A DNA stretch of 64,000 nucleotides from Agapetus fuscipes (GCA_951799405.1 OX637350.1:3767852-3831851), one strand, 5' to 3'; counted from the stretch's first letter, positions 52,621 to 63,095 are shown. A program made the numbers and translations. The notes: generated by a model from the letters alone, not told the origin.

Positions 52621-52639
52621 AACAATACCGTTATAAATA

Positions 52640-52800
52640 TGGCAACTAACTGTGCTAAAGTTTTGAGGGTTTATGTGCATTTGAAGTTTGTATTTTAATT
52701 TGTAAGTACACATGCAGAATTTTTAAGCGCAAACTTACACATGTCTGTTTGTGGGAATACATTCAATATGGATTTCAAATATTAACTTAGATTAGGTAGG
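52640..52800 (+). mobile_element. RTE-1 3' UTR, partial
   Basis: GTTTATGTGCATTTGAAG, GTACACATGCAGAATTTTTA, TGTGGGAATACATTCAATAT, AACTTAGATTAG. Confidence 0.75.
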
Positions 52801-52865
52801 TATAGATTATACAGTTGGTTTATTAATATTATTTCGCATTTGTTATCCCAACACAATATTCGACA

Positions 52866-53190
52866 TTACATTCTTGCGTTAGAATCTTTTATTGCTAAAC
52901 ATCTGTAGGGCTTACTAGAGATAAGTGAATACACTCGCTTAGAGTTCTTGGGCTGGGATTTTCGCACCCCGAGGCTATGATTCTGTTCTATAAGACCTAT
53001 ACATAGCCTCGCACCCTCTGTTAATACAATATTCTTGATGCGTAACCTCATGCCAGGCCCTTACATCTTTATCGGTCACTGTGTTGGTGACGTCACCAAA
53101 CTTCTGAACCTTTTTTTTGTGCCGGCTTTGTCCAAGGTTGGAAATCATTTTAATAAAAGTGTTATACACATTAAACCAGTCGTTTTTGTT
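52866..53190 (-). pseudogene. Unrecognised broken frame
   Basis: Minus strand, two overlapping frames (53169-52975 and 53051-52866) read NVYNTFIKMISNLGQSRHKK, then a shift to RVYSLISSKPYRC. Codon content looks more protein-like than its surroundings. It might be a transposase relic, but no family motif could be named. Confidence 0.2.
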
Positions 53191-53605
53191 TCGTAAAGTT
53201 CTTCGTAAAATAGTGACAGTAATGAAAAAAAAAACGTGTTGATTAATTTTCTTACCTAAATTATAAAGGTTAAAACAATATATAACTTTAAAAATGTATA
53301 TTTAGAAAAATATTTTAAGCACGTTGTTTTCACATTTTTATCGCTTTTTATTGGTTATATTTTGTTTTTTCGTTATTACGAAAGTACATATTTTTTTGTC
53401 TCGCAAGAAGACGATTTTTTTATAATGTCAATAGGTTTCAAGATTTTTTATTAATCAAGTAGTTTCAGTTTTTTTCATATTTTCTCCAAGTTTTTCACAT
53501 TACCAAAAATTGTCTTCTTGTGAGACTAAACAGGCTTAGGGTATAAAATTCTCTTTTTGTAGAATATTGAAATCTTTCATTTAACTATTAAAATAATTTT
53601 TAAAC
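53191..53605. other. AT-rich spacer
   Basis: TGTCTCGCAAGAAGACGATTTT (53398-53419) and AATTGTCTTCTTGTGAGAC (53508-53526) form an inverted pair. Nothing else seen. Confidence 0.4.
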
Positions 53606-53606
53606 A

Positions 53607-54125
53607 TGAATGAAATGAATGATGAACGACTGACGAAAGAAGTATACGTTGCAGTAATTGATGGATGTCGTGGTAGAGAAAGACGGAGAAAGAATTCCTG
53701 AAATAGCGAATGAATCAATTTTCCTTTTATGTAATTGAACTGTTTTTTGAAATACTTAAGTTGTGTTGTTTTTATGTACTATGATGTCATTTATTGTTTG
53801 TGTTCCTTGACTTATAGGTTGGTGACCTATGGGTGGTTGGCTTGACTTATAGGTAGTTGGCTTGACTTATAGGTGGTTGGCTTGACTTATAGGTGGTTGG
53901 CTGACCACCCATACTATAAAAATGGTTCACTTTTGCCTACCGAACCTCTGTTTCAAGGAAGGTCATGAAGAAATGCCGGTTCAATGAATATTTGAGATTT
54001 TGGTTTTTATTTTTTAAGTATACATGCACCATGCTTAAGCGCGAATTTACCCTTGATGCTAATGAATGTGTGTTAAATATGAATATTAACTTTAACTTAT
54101 CCTTGCAACACAGATTATGAATTTC
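53607..54125 (+). mobile_element. RTE-1 3' end with 20-bp expansion
   Basis: Decayed coding end (NDERLTKEVYVAV, GCRGRE, RKNS) then the 3' UTR. At 53811-53902 the UTR start is expanded into four to five 20-bp units (GGTGGTTGGCTTGACTTATA). It ends CTTGCAACACAGATTATG. Confidence 0.85.
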
Positions 54126-54203
54126 CAAGCTTTTAGAGTTTTCGTGGAAAATTGAAAGATCACTCTAGTCATAGAAAAACGTAAACGGCAAATACGTGAT
54201 TGA

Positions 54204-54413
54204 AAAAAACTTGACCCATACACACATTTGGCAATAGTAAGCGGCAACTCGTTGGCCGATAATGTGGAGTTACCATTCAGTTTTCAATTTCAGATTCACT
54301 CCTCTCAGGGCAAAACTTGTTCCGTCGATGTTGTGGCTCGAATGTTCCAGAATAAATTAGGAAATCCGGACAAACTGCGCCCGGCTTGTAGATTGCTGTA
54401 TACACTCAAATGA
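54204..54413 (+). CDS. Unrecognised open frame, possible terminal exon
   Basis: Open from 54204 to TGA 54411-54413. It has moderate GC, no ATG at its start and a good 3' splice site (TTTTCAATTTCAG, ending 54284), after which it reads IHSSQGKTCSVDVVARMFQN, KLGNPDKLRP. No family recognised. It may be a terminal exon or chance. Confidence 0.2.
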   Translation, partial: KKLDPYTHLAIVSGNSLADNVELPFSFQFQIHSSQGKTCSVDVVARMFQNKLGNPDKLRPACRLLYTLK

Positions 54414-54539
54414 AAAACGCTTACCCTTGTAAGCTCGTGTTCGGTTATGGAAATGTTTCTCCAAGATTTGAATTGGATTTTACGTATATTCTTAGCAAGT
54501 GGTAAATGTTATGGGCTCTCGAATGAACATCATGAGTTT

Positions 54540-54735
54540 GACTCCGGGGAGAGTATTTTTTGTTTTTTGCTGGGTTGAAAAATCATTTACCTTATCAAAG
54601 ACCGGCCAACAAAAGTCCATCTAGCCTTACAGCAACTGGTTCTCGAAGATTAGATTTCTAAAGCGAAGACCAAGCTTGGCTCTAGATACGTGATTTTCAC
54701 AGAAACAGCGCTCCCCAAATAAATCGTCTTATGTG
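54540..54735 (+). mobile_element. SINE-C body with tail module iii
   Basis: TTGCTGGGTTGAAAAATCAT, AGACCGGCCAACAAAAGTCC, ACAGCGCTCCCCAAATAAAT. The tRNA head is lost. Confidence 0.78.
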
Positions 54736-55160
54736 GCTGGAGGCTTCTCATTTCTCTATGGTTTTGTCTTCTCTATTTTGTAACAGTGTCCTCTTGAAAA
54801 TTACGTAAATAGGTCGAAAGTGAGTCGGTGTTGATTAAAAAAAGATGTACGCTATCATAAAAAAATAATTTTCACCGAGTAAATACACAAACTCTAAAAA
54901 GTTTAATCAAAAAATGATTGTGATATATTTAAGTCCTTAGTAACCTTAATTCAAATCAACATTAATCAATTCACTTTCAAAGTATACTCCTTTAAGCATA
55001 TAAATCTGCTATTTATATACTTTTACGGAACTATGTCTGCTCACTAATTGCTTGGGGAAAAGTTGTGAAACACAACCCAGCTTCCACTTCATATCTGGTC
55101 AGTAGCTGGAGGCGTTATCCACTGTGTATGCTCACTATCCATCCCAAGTGTGAGACGAGT
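54736..55160. other. Spacer
   Basis: Nothing recognised. Confidence 0.3.
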
Positions 55161-55164
55161 ATTC

Positions 55165-55420
55165 AACAAAAGTGTATGAAACTAAAAACCCTCACTAGAG
55201 GCGCTGTTTAAATTTCCATACATTTTTATAACAACTTTAATTTTTGATTGGATTCACTCTGGAGAGACGGGAGGAGTGAGTAGGGGAAGCAGCTAGTATA
55301 AAATTTTACGCTTAAACTCAACCAGAAAATTTACCTAAAAATGTAAAGAAAATTAAGCAGCACCTCTAGTGAGCGTTTTACTTTTCATACATTTTTGTTA
55401 AAATGCTATGGTTTGAGTTT
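55165..55420. repeat. Family J foldback
   Basis: Left arm GTATGAAACTAAAAACCCTC-ACTAGAGGCGCTG (55170-55205) is the inverse of AGCACCTCTAGTGAGCGTTT-TACTTTTCATAC (~55360-55391). ACTCAACCAG/ACTCAAACCAT blocks lie inside and outside. Partial copies are at 47615-47705 and 63130-63215. Confidence 0.6.
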
Positions 55421-55764
55421 CGATTTAAAGTTTTTACTTGTGCACAGACAAACAGCGAGCGTTTTCGCAATCGTTTGTAACACTTTTTGCTCATTGCAAT
55501 TTCGCTGCAACAATATCATGACTCCATTCTACTTCTGGTATAAGATGTTTTTATATCTGCTTTATTTTTTACTCATTTATCCTTCAAATACTATGAAACA
55601 GAAGTGTAATCCTTCCTCTCGAGTCAATTTATAATCCAAGCTTCAACAAACACAAAGTTTTAATTAAAAATAACTTTTTTTAATTACAACACTATTTTTT
55701 TTTCTCTTTTTTTTTAGTTACATTGTCTTAGTACTATTGGACTTTATCCGTCCATCTTAGAGGT

Positions 55765-55915
55765 TAACTAAGTTGGCGTTTGTAAATGCTGCATGTGTAC
55801 TTACAAATTAAAATCCAAACCGCAAATGAACATATTAAGCCCTTCAATTTTTGCAGATTGGCAAAGTGAACCATTTTTAATGTAGGGTGATCAGCCTTAA
55901 ACCAACCTATAAGGA
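55765..55915 (-). mobile_element. RTE-1 3' UTR, internally deleted
   Basis: GTAAATGCTGCATGTGTACT, AAATGAACATATTAAGCCC, TTGGCAAAGTGAACCA, CCAACCTATAAGG. Confidence 0.72.
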
Positions 55916-56348
55916 ATAAAAATACAAATAATAAATATCATTGTGATTACCTAATAAGTAAAATCTTAAATTATTTGATATATTTTTTTTACTTATTTTT
56001 CTTATATGTGTACCATTATATTATCATCCTTTGTTTCCTCTGTATTAACTTTTAAATTAAATATGGCTGGTCACGTATTGCACCCTTTGCGTGACCAAAA
56101 TGGAATGAAGATTTTTTTTTTTTTGTCAAAAAAGTAAATTTAAAATTGTTTCATAGGTAGGTTACATATCAGCAATTCTGAAAAAGTTTACAAAAAACAC
56201 TACATTCCACATTTCCTATAGATATTTCACCCTTGTTCTTATACAAATAATATCCCAGAGCTTCAGACATTTCTCGTTCATCTACATCAGTCTACAGCGA
56301 ACATGATTGCAAGACCTCGCGGCAGAAAAATCGTTTTGTACCCCCCAT
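55916..56348. other. Spacer
   Basis: Nothing recognised. Confidence 0.3.
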
Positions 56349-56356
56349 CCCCTATC

Positions 56357-57366
56357 AAAGGGGTCTCCAAAGCATTTCACCCAAGGGCCGGCCCGTAGTC
56401 CGGTGGTAGCACTTCGGACTCGTAAGTGGAAGGTTGTGGATTCGAATCCAGGCGGAGCACGACAAATAAAACATTTATATTTTCAAATTTGGTCCTTGCT
56501 GGGTTGAAAAATTCATACACCTTTACCAATGACCGGTCATCAAAAAGGTCCATCCAGCGTTACAGAAACAGGGTCTTGCTTGAGAATTGGCACTTTGTAG
56601 CGACGACCAAGCTCGTAAAAAGTCCGGTCGATAGCTCAGTTGGTAAAATGCTTGCATTCTAAGCTGAGAGCAAGGGTTTGATCACCACCGAGGGTGTCAG
56701 AAATGATTTCCCGTTTCTATGTTTATTTCAAACTCAAATACCGGCAATGCTTACTCAGCTTTCACAAGAAATGAGAACCAGCCCGCTCGGGAGCTGGGAA
56801 GCCCCTACTTTAACTGAAGTGGTTGGTGTGAGGCAGTCCGTTTTTTATTATTATTGTATTTTAGTGACTTGTAAATAAATAAAATATATAAATAAAAAAA
56901 ATATATAAATAAAGAAATATATAAAAAATAGTGACTTGTCCCCAGGGAAGATCTTTTTTTTAATTTGACACTTGGAAACGAGGTTTTTTAAGCATTTCCA
57001 GTCTTCTAAATTCATTCTTAAACATTAGTTTTAAGTGAGTCTAAATAATTTATGTGAACTAACGTAACTAATTTTTATTGGTTAAAGTTAAACACAAAGG
57101 TTAAAAAACAGGACACTCAGAAGAATAATTCTAATTCATTTAATTATTTTAAATTCAAATGGATAAAAAATTTGAAATTTGAAATAATTAAAAATGGACT
57201 TTCACTAGGTGTAAACAGATTAACACTAAAAAATATAATTTATTTAAACTTTAAACATGTAACAAAAACATTTTTAAAAAGAAAAAAATGACTTTATTTT
57301 TAGTGAGACGTGTGCGGTTTTTTTGCGGGCCGCATTTGGTCCACGGGCCGTAGTTTTGAGACCCAT
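56357..57366. mobile_element. hAT-like non-autonomous element
   Basis: CCCCTATC occurs at both edges (56349-56356, 57367-57374), an 8-bp duplication as for hAT. The right end, read inward, is GGGTCTCAAAACTACGGCCC, GTGGACCAAATGCGGCCCGC, a common hAT end pattern; the left end GGGGTCTCCAAAGC matches it. The interior holds a composite SINE and AT-rich DNA with no transposase. Confidence 0.65.
56386..56850 (+). mobile_element. Composite SINE-C/SINE-B, undeleted B half
   Basis: Complete SINE-C (box A TAGTCCGGTGGTAGC, box B GATTCGAATCC), then AAGCTCGTAAAAAGTCC and SINE-B box A TAGCTCAGTTGG. The B half keeps GAGGGTGTCAGAAATGATTT, so it lacks the deletion seen in the other composites. It ends early at GGTGTGAGGC. 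Confidence 0.88.
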
Positions 57367-57374
57367 CCCCTATC

Positions 57375-57905
57375 GCACTACTTCCCAGTGAGGAAAACAC
57401 CAGCACATCGCAACAGATGAAACAGTGGGAGGGGGGAGGGCGCTAGGAGATTTCCGCAATTGAAAAACTTTTCACTGCAAGCGTCCGGTTATTTTGTTGA
57501 CTTTTTTCGGGGTTTGCGGTTTTTTTTTTGTGTACGAGGGTGAGATTCTGCCCATTTCACTTTTCAAATTTATTTTATTTTTTATTTTATTTTAATAATA
57601 AAAGTTTTTCCGCATGTATTGAAAAGTCGTGTTTTTTTTTTAACCAGACAAGTATTTTCAATGTGTATTCAAAAGGTTTTGAATTTATTTTTCCGGAAAT
57701 TTTGTAGAGATTTTAAGTATGTTTTCTATAAAAGTAAAAACACAAAAAAATGTGTAAATCCTGCACTTAAGAAGTTTTTCTTAAGCACTTTATTATAATT
57801 AGTTCACTTAACTATCAGAAGTTAATCTCAATAAAATGTTTTATCCACTTTATCTCAAATCAGTAAATCAGCACTTATTCAGTTTTGTCTTTATTTAAGG
57901 TGGCG
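57375..57905. other. Spacer
   Basis: T-rich and A-rich runs; nothing recognised. Confidence 0.3.
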
Positions 57906-57907
57906 AT

Positions 57908-58018
57908 ATTTTCTCAAGTGGCGGAAGGCCTTCCCGTGAAGTGAAAGCAACGGCACGACAAAACAAGAACCTCTAGGTTAAAGGCGTGGATATGACTCTA
58001 AAAGACAGTGGTTCAATG
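57908..58018 (+). repeat. Dispersed repeat K, copy 2
   Basis: CTCAAGTGGCGGAAGG, GACAAAACAAGAACCTCTAG and GATATGACTCTAAAAGACAG align with 510-625. Confidence 0.5.
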
Positions 58019-58380
58019 TTACTGGTGCCAATAGCACATCTCGCATGGCACTCCTTGTGGGATTGTTGCTAGATCACGGGCATAATATAAAAGCTATTTA
58101 AATCATTTGAAGGGCGGCTATTGGATTAAGAGGGGTCTGTAAGTGGTAAATGAGGATAAGGAAGGAGCGCCATTAATCCAGAACTCCTAGTAATTGTGTT
58201 AGCACCTGCTGCCTAATTAAACCTGCGAAATAATTAAATAATGAAATAATTGCCGCCTTGATTCGTAGGTCTCATTTTGAAAATAAGGACAATGATTATA
58301 CAGTAATTTGATAAGACTTTCGTGTAATTGTAATCTCGTTCTTTTACATTAAAAATCGCGTTACATTTTTTTTTTGTAGA
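58019..58380. other. Spacer
   Basis: Nothing recognised. Confidence 0.3.
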
Positions 58381-58439
58381 AGTTAAATATAGGTCCTTAA
58401 CTTATAGATTGGGATAATGTAATATGTCTTTGCAACTTA

Positions 58440-58693
58440 ATGTTTATCCGCATTATTATTTGTATATTTTTAAAATGTAATTTCTTGTGTATATTCCTTG
58501 ACTTATAGGTTGTATGCGGCTGACTACCCATAACGTTAAAATGGTTCACTTTGAAAATGTCACCCTTGTTTCAGGGAAGTTTGTCAAGAGTTACAAAGCT
58601 TATGTTAATTTAAGATTGGCTTTTTGTGTTTTAAGATCACATGCGGAATGCGTAAGCGTATACTTATACGTGTCTGCTTGTGAGAATGCATGT
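58440..58693 (+). mobile_element. RTE-1 3' UTR copy
   Basis: AAAATGTAATTTCTTGTGTA, CCTTGACTTATAGGTTGTAT to GTCTGCTTGTGAGAATGCAT. It meets the next copy tail-on. Confidence 0.85.
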
Positions 58694-58912
58694 TATCTAA
58701 TCTAATCTAAGTCGCAAAGATATGTTACTTTGAGGATTCACATTATACGCATTCTCACAAGCAAACACGTACGAGTTCACGCTTGCACATGCCGCATGTG
58801 AACCTACAACATAAAAGGCCTAAATCTCAAATGGACATACACCCTGCAACTCTTGCCGTCCTTCCCTGAAACAGGAGTGACTTTGGCAAAGTGAACCATT
58901 TTTTCAGGTTTA
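58694..58912 (-). mobile_element. RTE-1 3' UTR copy, inverted neighbour
   Basis: CTAATCTAATCTAAGTCGCA tail, GCATTCTCACAAGCAAACAC, CCCTGAAACAGGAGTGAC. Together with 58440-58693 it forms a natural inverted pair. Confidence 0.88.
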
Positions 58913-59410
58913 AACGTTCGAAGAATAATGTAGTTGGTTTGAATCTGTAAGTAGATTCTACTCCTCTTTATTAAAATATGTCTTTTTTAATTTCATTTCA
59001 AAGTTGTCGGTGATATATGATTGTGAAACTAAAACTGCTATGAACGTGTTTCCTAGAATCTTTTACTTTTGCCAAACAAAGCCCAGTTGTTATGCTATCT
59101 GTGAGTGATGAACGGCAGATGTTCCCAAAAGTCCAGAATTGGCAACCGAGCAGGGAAAATTTACGACTTTGGGGAGGAACCAGAACCATAGGTCTAACGA
59201 TCATAAATGAAGGTCCAAAAACGCAGACGGGCGCAGGAATAGTTTTCCGACTTTAATATAAACCTAAAATATCTTAGAACTTCTGCCCTTTGTTTATGAA
59301 AGCCATTAATGAAAAAGTTATCCGGTTTCAAGTTAGTTTTTCAGTAGAAAAAATAGGTTTTATTGATTGTAGAGACATTAACTTTGTAATCGTTTATCTT
59401 AAAAGATAAA
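58913..59410. other. Spacer with unassigned frame
   Basis: Minus-strand 58998-59204 is open (VPPQSRKFSLLGCQFWTFGN) but shows no family motif; treated as chance. Confidence 0.3.
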
Positions 59411-59414
59411 AAGT

Positions 59415-60140
59415 AAAAACAACGTTTTTTACGATAACATTGAGTATATTTGCGAAACCGGTTCTTTAATTAATTATATACGAGTATACTCAATATAAAC
59501 GAGTTCCAGTTCCTTGGATCTCAAATTAGTAACGAAGGATCTTGCGAAGGAGAAATTAGACGCCGTATCGCCATTGCCAAAAGTGCCATGTCTAAGCTGG
59601 ACAAAATATGGAAAGACCGGGGTGTGAGTAACAGCACCAAGATTAAGCTTGTCAGGAGTCTGGTCCACTCTATTTTTCTCTATGCTGCTGAAACATGGAC
59701 CATAAAAGCAGCAGAAAGAAGAAAAATTGACGCTTTTGAAATGTGGTGCTGGAGGCGCATGCTTCGAATCCCATGGACGGCTAGACGCACCAATGAGTCC
59801 ATTCGTCGGGAGCTGCGTTTGGATGGCTTGACTCTGGCCAACATGTGTACACGCCGTATTCTTCAGTTCTTCGGACACGTTGTCCGTGGCAATGAGGATA
59901 GCCTGGAACGACTGGTTGTGATCGGTAACTTGGAGGGGAAGAGAGGAAGAGGTAGATCCCCCACACGATGGACCGATCAAGTGAAGACAGCATCAGGCAC
60001 CTCGGTAGTTGGAGCGTTGCGGGCAGCGCAGTCGAGGGAGAGCTGGAGAAGATTGGTTGCTTCCACAAGGGTCACAACCCTCAGTAATGAGGAATAGGAT
60101 TAAGAAGATACTCAATGTAATCGTAAACAAAGTTGTTTTT
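59415..60140. repeat. Hairpin split by a LINE
   Basis: 59415-59448 and 60107-60140 are inverted copies (30 of 34). Without the LINE between them they would be ~35-55 bp apart, a simple hairpin. GTATACTCAATATAAACGAG (59483-59502) versus GATACTCAATGTAATCGTAA (60107-60126) is the probable degenerate target duplication. Confidence 0.6.
59499..60105 (+). pseudogene. LINE RT C-terminal fragment, second type
   Basis: Plus-strand reading from 59499: EFQFLGSQISNEGS, EIRRRIAIAKSAMSKLDKIW, LVHSIFLYAAETWTIKA, FEMWCWRRMLRIPWTARRTN, RRILQFFGHVVRGNEDSLER, LEGKRGRGRSPTRWTDQVK, stop at 60095-60097. Open without interruption for ~200 codons. This is the end domain of an RTE/CR1-like LINE protein, clearly different from RTE-1 and RTE-2 (FEMWCWRRM block), and less AT-rich. 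The clade is uncertain. The antisense frames at 59474-59980 and 59781-60068 are shadows. Confidence 0.82.
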
Positions 60141-60171
60141 AAATTAAATTATTTTATAAATAAATAGATTT

Positions 60172-60410
60172 GTGAAGAGGAATGTAATTCACCAACCTAT
60201 TCTGCCTGGCCAGAAACAGGTATTAATATCATCATTTAATAATTCATTATTGTTTATTATTAATGAATTATTAAATAATAATTACCCAATAACATCTGTT
60301 GAACCAGGGTCAAAATTAAAGTCAAGTGACCCAAACGGGGATCGAACCAACGTTGTTCCATTCGAAACACGCTAGAAAGATCAGCCCTCTTGGCCCACGC
60401 GGCTCTAACT
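60172..60410 (-). mobile_element. SINE-E, complete
   Basis: Minus strand: box A TGGGCCAAGAGGGCTG region, box B GGTTCGATCCCCG (60350-60335), GACCCTGGTTCAACAGATG, a palindromic middle (TTAATAATAAACAATAATGA), end TTGGTGAATTACATTCC. Confidence 0.85.
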
Positions 60411-60570
60411 CCGACAAAAATTCATATTTTTACTTTTAATATGAAAAAAAAAAGGTTCAATCTTGATATTTAGATTAAAATATTTAATGAATAAGGCCAT
60501 TGTTGTAAGAAAAACAGGCTTTTCTATTCTCATCTTCATTTATACTTATTCAAATAACGACGATCTTTAT

Positions 60571-60815
60571 AGTCCGTCGATAGTTCAGTTGGTAGAGTGC
60601 TTGCATTCCATGCCGAGAGCAAGGGTTCGATCTCAAGGTTTACTTAGCTTTCACAAGAATTGAGTACTTACTCGAATTCAAATGCCCCCTATTGTGTCAG
60701 AAATGATTTCCCGTTTCGGTGTTTATTTCCAACCTAAAAATAAAATATCAGCAGGGTTTACTCAGCCTTTACAAGAAATTAGTACCAGCCCCCTCGGGAG
60801 CTGGGAAACCCCCAG
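60571..60815 (+). mobile_element. SINE-B pair, rearranged
   Basis: Box A TAGTTCAGTTGG and box B GGTTCGATCTC with the subfamily deletion to ~60660, then a second, undeleted B body (TGTGTCAGAAATGATTTCCC, ACTCAGCCTTTACAAGAAAT, GGGAGCTGGGAAACCCCC). It looks like a template-switch between the two B subfamilies. Confidence 0.75.
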
Positions 60816-60832
60816 TTTTTTGTGACTTTATT

Positions 60833-61068
60833 GTATAATCTAAGTTGCAAAGATATATAACATTTACGACTTATATTAAATGCATTCCCACAAGCAGACA
60901 CGTATAATTTTGCGTTTAAACATGCCGCATGTGAAGCTACAATATAAAACTCAATCCCAAATGAACATAAGCCCTGCAACTCTCGCCGACCTTCCCTAAA
61001 ACAGGGGGACATTGGCAAAGTGAACCATTTTTTACAGTATGGGTGGTCAGCCTCATACTAACCCATAG
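60833..61068 (-). mobile_element. RTE-1 3' UTR copy
   Basis: ATAATCTAAGTTGCAAAGAT tail to GGTGGTCAGCCTCATACTAA. Confidence 0.88.
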
Positions 61069-61430
61069 GAGATAAAGGAAATAATAATCAACAAGGAAAC
61101 AATAGTGTGATATTCTAACAACGTTTTCTTGTAGGCTTCTTGATTCTACTCCGATGAACATCCTGAAAAAGTTGGTGCATCTATTTTTGGAGACGACATG
61201 AAAGAGGGTGCTTTGTAGGGGAGATTCATTTCAATAAAACGAGTTCATTTTATGTTCACCTCTTGTAATTCGAGTTTTAGAAGGAAGTGAAGAGGATGAA
61301 AGTTTCAACAATGACAACTTTTTTGTTCAAAAGCTTAATGGAATAAAAGTTTAATGAAAATGGTGTGAAAACATTTACACAACATTGCACTCTTATCTAA
61401 GTAATGGATTACTAGTACACCTAAAAAAAC
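61069..61430. other. Spacer
   Basis: Nothing recognised. Confidence 0.3.
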
Positions 61431-61755
61431 GCAGCTAAGCTACACGTATAGTGTAACTTCTTGCCGCGCTATCCCCGAAGGGGTCGCAACTGGCGAGTTG
61501 AATCTTTTTATTTTTACAGGTAAGCGGGGCCGGCCTTACGCAAACCACTTCAGTTGAAGTAGGGATTTCCCAGCTCCCGAGAGGGCTGGTACTCGTTCCT
61601 TGTGAAGACTGAGTAAAACCTTGCCGGTATTTTATTTTGGGGTTTTAAATAAACAGCGAAACGGGAATCATTTCTGACACCCTCGGTGGGATTCGAATCC
61701 GAGCTCACGGCATGGAATGCAAGTACCCTTCCAACTGAGCTATCGACCGCACCTT
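61431..61755 (-). mobile_element. SINE-B, full length
   Basis: Minus strand: box A TAGCTCAGTTGG, box B GATTCGAATCCC, full middle, ending GTAGCTTAGCTGCG. Together with 10494-10838 it is the reference copy for the family. Confidence 0.9.
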
Positions 61756-61887
61756 AAGTTACTGAACTGCTTTCTATTTCAATTCCAATTTACAGTGTGT
61801 TCAAGTTCATCAATGGCATCTTCGGTGTTTTTTTTTTAATTATTTATTTGATTACCTATCTTTTTCTTATTTATTTTTCCTTGTTTG

Positions 61888-62125
61888 ATATTCCTTGACT
61901 TATAGTTTGGAATGAGGCTGACCACCCATACTATAAAAAATGGTTCAATTTGCCAATACCACCACTGTTTCAGAGAAAGGCAGCAGGAGGTGAAAGGCTT
62001 ATGTTCATGTGAGGTATAGTTTATTTTTCAATTACAAATACAGAATCCGTAAACGTGAACTTACACGTGTCTGCTTGTGAACATGCATTAAATATGCGCC
62101 TTAAATGTCTATATATTTTTTTTCT
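61888..62125 (+). mobile_element. RTE-1 3' UTR copy
   Basis: CCTTGACTTATAGTTTGGAA, GAGGCTGACCACCCATACTA to CATGCATTAAATATGCGCCT. Confidence 0.82.
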
Positions 62126-62420
62126 ACTAAAATTATAGATTTAAAAGTCGCAGTAATGACATAGTTAACTTCAGCAAGCCACCAGCAAAGCAAGCAAATA
62201 AAAAATAATCTAACCCTTTAAATGTCAAGGTAAATTTGCAAAGGGTGTTTTCCAGATTTGAATCAGCCCTCGCTGAAATTGCACATTGCAAACCGTAGCG
62301 GCAAATATTAATGTGTACATTACAATGTAGGGGAATAATAAAAAGTTGCAATATTGCACAAACTTAACGGTAACATAACACGATATGCCAGTAGTCCAGC
62401 ACCTTAAGTATAAAACCGGT
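62126..62420. other. Spacer
   Basis: Nothing recognised. Confidence 0.3.
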
Positions 62421-63095
62421 TCCATGATAGAACGACTCATGACAGAACATCACAATGACAGTACGTCACATAACAAGACATCACAGGAAGGTACATCACA
62501 ATGACAAATCATAACATGACAAAAACATCACATACCATAAACCGCAGATGAAAAAACATCACATGACAAATACATAAACATTTATTTTGCAACTTATGCC
62601 ACTTATGCCTTATGCAAAAGTTGTGGGGCTTATGTTCATTTGAGGTTTGGATTTTATTTGTAAGTACACATTCAGCATTTGTAAGCGCGAACTACACGTG
62701 TTCGTTTGTAAGCATACATTTGAGAGCTTTAAATGAATATACCCTTGCAACTTAGATTATAGATGCCGCCTTAATCTACAACTAGGGGTGTTAAGGTATA
62801 CGTATAGTATGTATTAATTATTATATGTGAAGTAGGTAGCTTCACACTTATCTACAAGTCAAGGACTCATAATAGGCAAAATAAACGTTTTTATTGTTAG
62901 TGATGTTTTTTCATACGACGTTTAAGGTGTGTTCTGTTTTAGGTATATGATGTTTTGTCATGTGATGTTTTGTTCTTGTGTGTTTTTTGTCATGAAGATG
63001 TTTTGCCATGTGGTGCACGGTCATTGTAATGTTCTGTCATGTGTTGATCTATAATGTGTCGTTCTGTCATGTATCGTTCTGTCCTGTCACCATAA
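62421..63095. repeat. Foldback family F element, interrupted
   Basis: Left arm 62421-62585 (GGTTCCATGATAGAACGACT, minus units). Right arm 62905-63095 (TTTTGTCATGTGATG, GTTCTGTCATGTGTTG). The centre phrase TGTTCTGTTTTAGGTAT is shared with 45011-45030. An RTE-1 fragment and other DNA lie between the arms. Confidence 0.72.
62610..62765 (+). mobile_element. RTE-1 3' UTR inside foldback F
   Basis: AAAAGTTGTGGGGCTTATGT to CTTGCAACTTAGATTATAGA, 5'-truncated. Nearly the same subtype as 27720-27900. Confidence 0.85.

Noticed and set aside
59474..59980. 168-codon minus-strand frame over the LINE
   Set aside because: Antisense of the readable LINE reverse-transcriptase end; the plus strand explains the region.
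61680..61755. Genuine tRNA genes at box A/box B sites
   Set aside because: Every tRNA-like head continues into a SINE body, has mismatched acceptor or anticodon stems and is repeated many times.
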